Assembly (NCBI GenBank): GCA_964398315.1
Contig: CAYNMV010000008.1
Location: 1 to 64,000, forward strand
DNA from: JADLCB01 sp964398315
GTDB taxonomy: Bacteria > Planctomycetota > Phycisphaerae > Tepidisphaerales > Tepidisphaeraceae
Direction: 5' to 3'
Length of the DNA: 64,000 bases
The stretch's first letter is position 1, and the number at the start of each line of letters is the position of its first letter. Of the stretch, positions 59,880 to 64,000 are shown piece by piece. The notes under the pieces are model-generated. The model was not told the DNA's origin. It saw nothing but the letters and a program-made list of their open reading frames with translations, and ran no database searches. The position numbers and the translations under genes were made by a program.

Positions 59880-60920
59880 TTAGTCCGATTCCTCCTCTTC
59901 GGTGATGCCGGCAACCAGGCGCACCTCGCTCAAGCCGCCCTTGCCCAGCTCTTCCACACATTGCAGGAAACTCTTGCCCATTAGACGCTTGCCGCGTTCG
60001 AGCAGGAGCGGAACGGGGCTGGAGGGCTCGGTCCGTTGCAGGAAGCGAATCACCTTCTCCAGCACTGCGATCGCCTGCTCACGACTGCTGAGCTCGCCTG
60101 CGGGTATGGCCGGCCCGGCAGCCTGTGCGTTGTGTGGATCAGGGTGGGCCATGCCGTTGCCGGCCGATGCCATATCGGCGGACTCGGCCGAGCCAATCTG
60201 GGTCAGCAATTTGACCGCGGAGCTGAGATAGCCGCGCAGGCTGACCAGCCGCAGCGGCGCAGCGCCGGCCTGCTGCTGTAGACGGGCTGAAATCTGATCA
60301 ATGAGTTCCAGCGCGCGGGCCGTGGCGTCGAGTGGCTCGTTGGCCGCCTGGGGTGACTGCTGGCGCAGCTCGACAAATCGACGTTGCAGGTCGGCGGGAT
60401 CGGGGCGAGTGGCTCCCTCCGGCACGGGCAGCGCGCCCAGTGCCATGAGCACATCACGCAGCCGCACCGGCTGTTCATTGGCATCTTTGAACAGGGTGGC
60501 ATCCCGCACGATGGGCAGGACGCGCGGCGAACCAAACTCATCCAGGGCGTGAACGCGCTGGCGGAAAGGTTCATCTTCGGGCTCTGGTGGTGGATGCAGC
60601 TCATCCCAGTGATCGGACAGCAGCGCTGCGATCCCGGCCAGCCCCTCGCTCAAGCCGGTTGGCCCCTCGAGGCGCGTACGGACGATCGTTGCGTAAACAG
60701 CCACCCACAGGCTGGGCGCCCGCCGCAACAGCGCAGTCGCACGGCGGTCCAGATCGCGCCAGGAATCCCCATCATCAGCTTCGCCCAGGAGGGCAGTGTG
60801 ACTGGCCAGACGGTCTTCGATGAGCTGGATGAACTCGAGGTAGTCAGCATCCTCGCTCAGCGCATCGCTGATTCCCTGAGGGCCCATCTGCCCACTGCCT
60901 GCAAGGATCACCCGAGACAT
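59880..60920 (-). CDS. tssA: T6SS assembly protein TssA (ImpA domain)
   Basis: A 346-residue TssA of the short class. The ImpA N-terminal domain spans about residues 25-170 (DYLEFIQLIEDRLAS, DRRATALLRRAPSLWVAVYATIVRTRLEGPTGLSEGLAGIAALLSDHWDELHP). A helical linker and the C-terminal SSREQAIAVLEKVIRFLQRTEPSSPVPLLLERGKRLMGKSF follow, the latter typical of TssA. It guides tube and sheath assembly. It is the first gene after the predicted promoter at 61130-61158; AGGTG lies four bases before the ATG. Confidence 0.9.
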   Translation of the reverse strand: MSRVILAGSGQMGPQGISDALSEDADYLEFIQLIEDRLASHTALLGEADDGDSWRDLDRRATALLRRAPSLWVAVYATIVRTRLEGPTGLSEGLAGIAALLSDHWDELHPPPEPEDEPFRQRVHALDEFGSPRVLPIVRDATLFKDANEQPVRLRDVLMALGALPVPEGATRPDPADLQRRFVELRQQSPQAANEPLDATARALELIDQISARLQQQAGAAPLRLVSLRGYLSSAVKLLTQIGSAESADMASAGNGMAHPDPHNAQAAGPAIPAGELSSREQAIAVLEKVIRFLQRTEPSSPVPLLLERGKRLMGKSFLQCVEELGKGGLSEVRLVAGITEEEESD

Positions 60921-61129
60921 GGCTCACCTGCGGTAGTCGTCCCTAAGGCACAACTCCAGCACTGGCCAGTGGTTGCGCCTTTCGTCCGTCAGATTAAGCG
61001 ATCCGTCGCAGCTCGTCAGCAAAAGAACAAATGCGAGCTGTTTACAGTGAAATGGCAGCCGCCATCCGTGGTGGCCCACTCTCCGACTATGCTGCAATCC
61101 ATGATGTTTCCCCTCGGAGAGCGGTGCAC

Positions 61130-61158
61130 AAAATATGACTTGCCAGGTGACCTGTCAA
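61130..61158 (-). promoter_or_regulatory. sigma70-like promoter driving the T6SS operon
   Basis: On the minus strand TTGACA (61158-61153) and TATTTT (61135-61130) are separated by 17 bases. The -35 box is perfect and the -10 box matches at four of six positions. Transcription would start near 61123, about 200 nt before the tssA ATG at 60920. Confidence 0.65.
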
Positions 61159-61491
61159 AGCAAAAATCGCAATGTTCTACAAAGATGAGCTCCCTTCGAA
61201 CGGCCAGAACCGGCACGAAGACCTTGCAGTCTCACTCGCTACAACACAGGGAGGCAAACATCCTGGGCGCGGTGTTCTCCTGCTGACCCTCCGCCCTTTC
61301 GTCGCGGCGTATCATCGCGCCTCTGAGCCTTCTGTCATGCGTTGAACCGCCGTCTCAATGGCACCCGCAGATCGAAGCAATGAAACGCCGTGCATCAGAC
61401 ATGATCAGCGCCGCAGCCCAGTACGGAGCCGCCGCGATTCACCCCCTCAGGTGCTGTTAACCCTTTGGATTCACCCCTTTTACAAATACAT

Positions 61492-61516
61492 GCGGCCGAC
61501 GAACATCGTCGGCCGC
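61492..61516 (-). terminator. hairpin after tRNA-Leu
   Basis: A perfect 11-bp stem (61492-61502 with 61506-61516, three-base loop) lies six bases past the tRNA 3' end on the minus strand. The following ATGTATTTGT is only weakly T-rich, so termination may be partial. Confidence 0.65.
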
Positions 61517-61521
61517 TTCAA

Positions 61522-61605
61522 TGCCCAGGACAGGACTTGAACCTGCACCCCATTTCTGGGACTACCACCTCAAAGTAGCGCGTCTGCCAATTCCGCCACC
61601 TGGGC
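61522..61605 (-). tRNA. tRNA-Leu (anticodon GAG)
   Basis: The minus strand folds into a class II tRNA: acceptor GCCCAGG with CCTGGGC, anticodon stem CTACT/GGTAG with loop TTGAGGT giving anticodon GAG (reads CUC), an extended variable arm, and T-loop TTCAAGT. Discriminator base A is included; CCA is not encoded. Confidence 0.95.
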
Positions 61606-61905
61606 TCGTGGGGTGGCATTATATGAGAGTGATACGATCTGTCGAGGGGCAGGTTTGGCCCGGGGTGAGCGTCATCGTCAAAGCCATCCGGAGGCCTGGC
61701 ACGCCGCGCCTGGCGGCTTCCTGCCGTCCATCCCGCCCGGCGGCGTGAAGATATCCGGCAAGTGAAGATGTCCTATAAACTTAAAGTCCCGACGGCCTGA
61801 AGGCCGATTATCAGCGCTGGGAAGTGGGTTCTGGGGCAACAGGACCGCCACCATCTCACCCTGGGCGGCCTGGCCCCCGTCAAATGCTGCCAAGGAAGGC
61901 AAGCC
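61606..61905. other. 300-bp spacer between tRNA-Leu and parA-like gene
   Basis: No gene recognised. It should contain the tRNA promoter (leftward) and that of the ParA-like gene (rightward). A short CGGCC/GGCCG hairpin lies at 61793-61806. Confidence 0.5.
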
Positions 61906-63273
61906 ATGCGCACCGTCGCCATCATCAATCAGAAGGGTGGTTGTGGGAAAACCACGACCAGTATCAATCTTTCCGCCTGCATGGCCCGCCTGGGTCAGAA
62001 GACCTTGCTGGTCGATCTCGATCCGCAGGGACACTGCGGCGTCGGCCTGGCCGTGCCCGAGGACCAGATCGAGCGCACCATCATGGATGCCCTCATCGAG
62101 GAAACCGACGGCAAGCGCGCCGGCATCAAGGAAATCGTCTGGCAGATCGCCAGCGACTTTGACCTGGCCCCTTCCAACATCCGCCTGGCGGCCTTCGAGC
62201 AGCTTTTTGCCGGCCGGGACGGCCGTGAGGATCGCCTGCGCAATGCCCTGGAGCCGGTCAAGGACAGCTACCAGTGGTGCATCATCGACTGCCCGCCCAG
62301 TGTCGGCCTGCTGACCTTCAACGCGCTGCGTGCCTGCGATGAGGTGATCGTGCCGGTCGAAACCGGCTTTTTCAGCCTGCATGGCCTGACCAAGATGATG
62401 GAGACGCTCGAGTTGATGACCGAGCGTTGCGATAAGCAGATCCAGGTGCGCGTCCTTCCCACGCTCTATGACACCCGCACCAAACTGGCGCGCGAAGTGC
62501 TCAGCGAGCTGCGCAGCAAGTTCCGCGAGTACCTGATGGACAGCACGGTCAACTTCAACACCAAATTGAAGGAAGCCGCCAGCTTCGGCCAGCCCATCAC
62601 CGAGTACGATCCCGGCTCGCGCGGATACAAGGACTTCCTGAACCTGGCCCGCGAGCTGATGGGCCATCGCCCGGTGGACATCGAGCCACAGCCAACCGAG
62701 AAGCTGTCGCGCCCGGCCGAGCTGGTGCAGCGTGCCCGCCAGTTGGCCCAGCTCACCAATTACCAGCTTGGGCGCAACACCGTTACCTTGAATACCCCGG
62801 CCAAGAGCGAACGGCCCGCCAGCACCCCGGCCGAGCCTGCCAACGGCAGCCACCGTGGCCGGCTGAACTTCGACAGTGCCGAAGCGGTCAACACGCTTGG
62901 CGCCTTCGCCGGGTCGACCACTGGCGTGGCTACAGCGCCCGCGGCCCCCGCCGCCGCTCCGGCCCGCCAGACCACCGAGCAGAAGATCGAAGCATTCTAC
63001 GGCGTCAAGCAGGTGGGCGCTGAGGTGATCTTCTCAGCCCACTTCGAGCAGGCCCGCAAGGTGCTGATCGCCGGCGACTTCAACGACTGGTCCCCCACCA
63101 GCACCCCCATGCAGCCGGCGGGGCGCGGCCAGTGGCGCATGGCCCTGCCGCTCGGGCCCGGACGCTACCGCTACCGCCTGGTGGTCGATGGCAAGTGGGT
63201 CACCGACCCGCATAACCAGTATGTGGAAACCAATGAGTTCGGGGAACTGAACAACATCATCGAGGTTGGCTGA
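61906..63273 (+). CDS. ParA/Soj-type ATPase fused to a glycogen-binding (AMPK/CBM48-like) domain
   Basis: A 455-residue protein. Residues 1-265 are a complete ParA-family ATPase: deviant Walker A KGGCGKTT (10-17, with signature Lys10), Walker A' DLDPQGH (37-43), Walker B CIIDCPPSVG, and VIVPVETGFFSLHGL. A linker of about 95 residues, Ala/Pro/Thr-rich, follows. Residues about 372-455 match an early-set E/AMPK1 glycogen-binding domain: KVLIAGDFNDWSP, then GQWRMALPLGPGRYRYRLVVDGKWVTDP, with Trp residues in the usual glycan-contact positions. ParA proteins position chromosomes or cargo; the added domain could tie it to glycogen or another alpha-glucan. AAGGAAGG lies upstream of the ATG. No parB gene is next to it; the following gene resembles a degenerate MinD. 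Confidence 0.9.
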   Translation: MRTVAIINQKGGCGKTTTSINLSACMARLGQKTLLVDLDPQGHCGVGLAVPEDQIERTIMDALIEETDGKRAGIKEIVWQIASDFDLAPSNIRLAAFEQLFAGRDGREDRLRNALEPVKDSYQWCIIDCPPSVGLLTFNALRACDEVIVPVETGFFSLHGLTKMMETLELMTERCDKQIQVRVLPTLYDTRTKLAREVLSELRSKFREYLMDSTVNFNTKLKEAASFGQPITEYDPGSRGYKDFLNLARELMGHRPVDIEPQPTEKLSRPAELVQRARQLAQLTNYQLGRNTVTLNTPAKSERPASTPAEPANGSHRGRLNFDSAEAVNTLGAFAGSTTGVATAPAAPAAAPARQTTEQKIEAFYGVKQVGAEVIFSAHFEQARKVLIAGDFNDWSPTSTPMQPAGRGQWRMALPLGPGRYRYRLVVDGKWVTDPHNQYVETNEFGELNNIIEVG

Positions 63274-63283
63274 GTGGTGGACT

Positions 63284-63358
63284 GGCGATTTGCAATTCGC
63301 ACTTGCAGATCGGCCGCAGGACTCGCCCTCAATCGCAAACTGCGAATCGGAAATCGCC
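63284..63358. repeat. imperfect inverted repeat in the spacer after the ParA-like gene
   Basis: Arms 63284-63301 and 63341-63358 are 18-nt reverse complements with three central mismatches. The 3' arm ends just before the ATG of the next gene, so a hairpin in the mRNA would cover its ribosome binding site. It could also be one unit of a dispersed palindromic repeat family. Confidence 0.55.
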
Positions 63359-63359
63359 C

Positions 63360-64000
63360 ATGTCCGACACCAAGCGAACGCTCACCGAGATCAGCCACCT
63401 GTTCCTCAGCAGCGTGCGTGAACGGGCAACCGGCACCACCGCACGCCCAGTCCGCGTGCCGCCAGGGGGACAGACCGCGGTTCGCGGTGATGTGAGCATC
63501 GATCTGACACCGGAGGAGTTCGCCCAGGCCTTCTCCCCATCCACCAATGAAGCCGACCCGGGGCCCATTGCCCCGATGACGGCGGTGATCGCCTCACACC
63601 TTGGCCCCCGCCAGAATGAGTGCGTGCGGGCGCTGGTGCGACATCTGGCCGCGCACGATCAGCGAATCGGGCTGATCGAGATTGATGCCGCGGCCTGCCG
63701 GTTGAGCTGCTTCGAGCCCAGTCTCGATGACACGCGCGATGCGGCCGCATCCTCTCCCGAGCCTGTTTCGCCCCAGCAATTGACCGATGTCCTGGAGGAG
63801 CTGAACGTCGATGTGGACCGCTGGGTGCTGTGGCTGCCCAATCCGCGCCTGCTGGAGGCCCGCCCCCTGCTGCGGCTGGTAAAACACTGGACCCTGCTGA
63901 GCACCTGTGATCACGATGGCATCGTGGCGGCATATCGCGCCATCAAAGGGCTGACCGATGAGCGGCACGCCGAGTTGTCGCTGGCGATTTTTGATGCCGC
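63360..64000 (+). CDS. degenerate MinD/ParA-like protein, partial (continues past window)
   Basis: An open frame from the ATG at 63360 to the window end (213 codons, no stop). The N-terminal 70 residues are hydrophilic. From about residue 80 the pattern resembles a MinD-type fold without a Walker A loop: AVIASHLGPRQNECVRALVRHLAAHDQRIGLIEID, then RWVLWLPNPRLLEARPLLRLVKHWTLLSTCDHDGIVAAYRAIKGLTDE, where the last part lines up with the MinD strand and TTPD...AYALIK helix. It follows the ParA-like gene by 86 bp and probably works with it. The assignment is by pattern only. Confidence 0.6.
   Translation, partial: MSDTKRTLTEISHLFLSSVRERATGTTARPVRVPPGGQTAVRGDVSIDLTPEEFAQAFSPSTNEADPGPIAPMTAVIASHLGPRQNECVRALVRHLAAHDQRIGLIEIDAAACRLSCFEPSLDDTRDAAASSPEPVSPQQLTDVLEELNVDVDRWVLWLPNPRLLEARPLLRLVKHWTLLSTCDHDGIVAAYRAIKGLTDERHAELSLAIFDA

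Larger units (their letters stand above)
60921..61521. other. 601-bp intergenic region upstream of tssA
   Basis: No supported gene. It contains the predicted T6SS promoter (61130-61158), a leader of about 200 nt before tssA, and near the right end the tRNA terminator hairpin (61492-61516). Small frames in it are chance antisense or low-quality. Confidence 0.6.

Noticed and set aside
61016..61216. 66-codon minus-strand frame in the tssA upstream region
   Set aside because: It overlaps the predicted promoter, has no ribosome binding site and no recognisable similarity.
32500..61605. T6SS locus as a genomic island inserted at tRNA-Leu
   Set aside because: The tRNA 3' end faces the locus, but I found no repeat of its 3' end near 32.5 kb and no integrase gene, so an island model is unsupported within this window.
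61678..62853. 391-codon minus-strand frame opposite the ParA-like gene
   Set aside because: Antisense to an intact ParA ATPase; low-complexity Gly/Gln/Ala composition.
1..64000. CRISPR arrays, rRNA genes, complete insertion sequences
   Set aside because: No regularly spaced direct repeats, rRNA signatures or transposase genes were seen on either strand.

Overview
The window is a GC-rich scaffold that most likely comes from a member of the Planctomycetota, probably Phycisphaerae-like. Supporting signs are a PVC-type small basic protein (1989-2219), three proteins with PEP-CTERM sorting tails, a GFTLVELL pseudopilin in a glycan operon, a CxPxR sulfatase, and a Cys-rich small protein. A gap of exactly 100 Ns at 15125-15224, flanked by identical 55-bp ends, indicates a draft or metagenomic assembly. 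The lineage is an inference from gene content.

Region 1 (1-12.7 kb) holds housekeeping and envelope genes: a PTS IIA/PtsN-like protein, a four-helix membrane protein, a Cys-rich protein, the small basic protein, a two-domain polysaccharide export lipoprotein broken by a one-base shift in a C6 run, a SAM hydrolase-like enzyme, a DUF1080 protein, a WecA/MraY-type glycosyl-1-phosphate transferase, an O-antigen ligase-like membrane protein with a TPR tail, a SirB1-like protein, a stand-alone receiver domain, a nitroreductase and TsaB.

Region 2 (13-32.5 kb) is a glycan-utilisation locus with a LacI-family regulator near each end (13967-14998 and 31456-32499). Leftward from 31.1 kb it encodes GH130, GH5, a pseudopilin, a 1040-aa secreted protein, a PEP-CTERM protein, a PEP-CTERM-anchored FAD oxidoreductase and an 832-aa paralogue of the 1040-aa protein (the last two overlap by ATGA), followed by a sulfatase. 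The two large paralogues (GH67-like N-terminus, barrel-like core, F5/8C tail) look like an uncharacterised glycoside hydrolase group. GH130 with GH5 suggests a mannan-type or mixed beta-glycan substrate. An MFS transporter lies beside the first regulator.

Region 3 (32.6-61.2 kb) is a complete type VI secretion system read leftward from a sigma70-like promoter at 61130-61158: tssA, tssB, tssC, hcp, tssE, tssF, tssG, clpV, an L,D-transpeptidase-like candidate effector, a glycine-zipper candidate effector, vgrG, a DUF4123 chaperone, a triple-repeat small protein, a one-helix small protein, PAAR, a pseudokinase-like protein, a lipoprotein in the TssJ position, a helical protein of unknown function, tssK, tssL, tssM and tagF. 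The unusual parts are the pseudokinase, the effector module between clpV and PAAR, a long hydrophilic insert in the ClpV middle domain and a disordered N-terminal extension of TssG.

Region 4 (61.5-64 kb) has tRNA-Leu(GAG), a ParA/Soj ATPase fused to a C-terminal glycogen-binding-like (AMPK/CBM48) domain, and the start of a gene for a degenerate MinD-like protein that runs off the window. No CRISPR array, rRNA, integrase or intact insertion sequence was seen.
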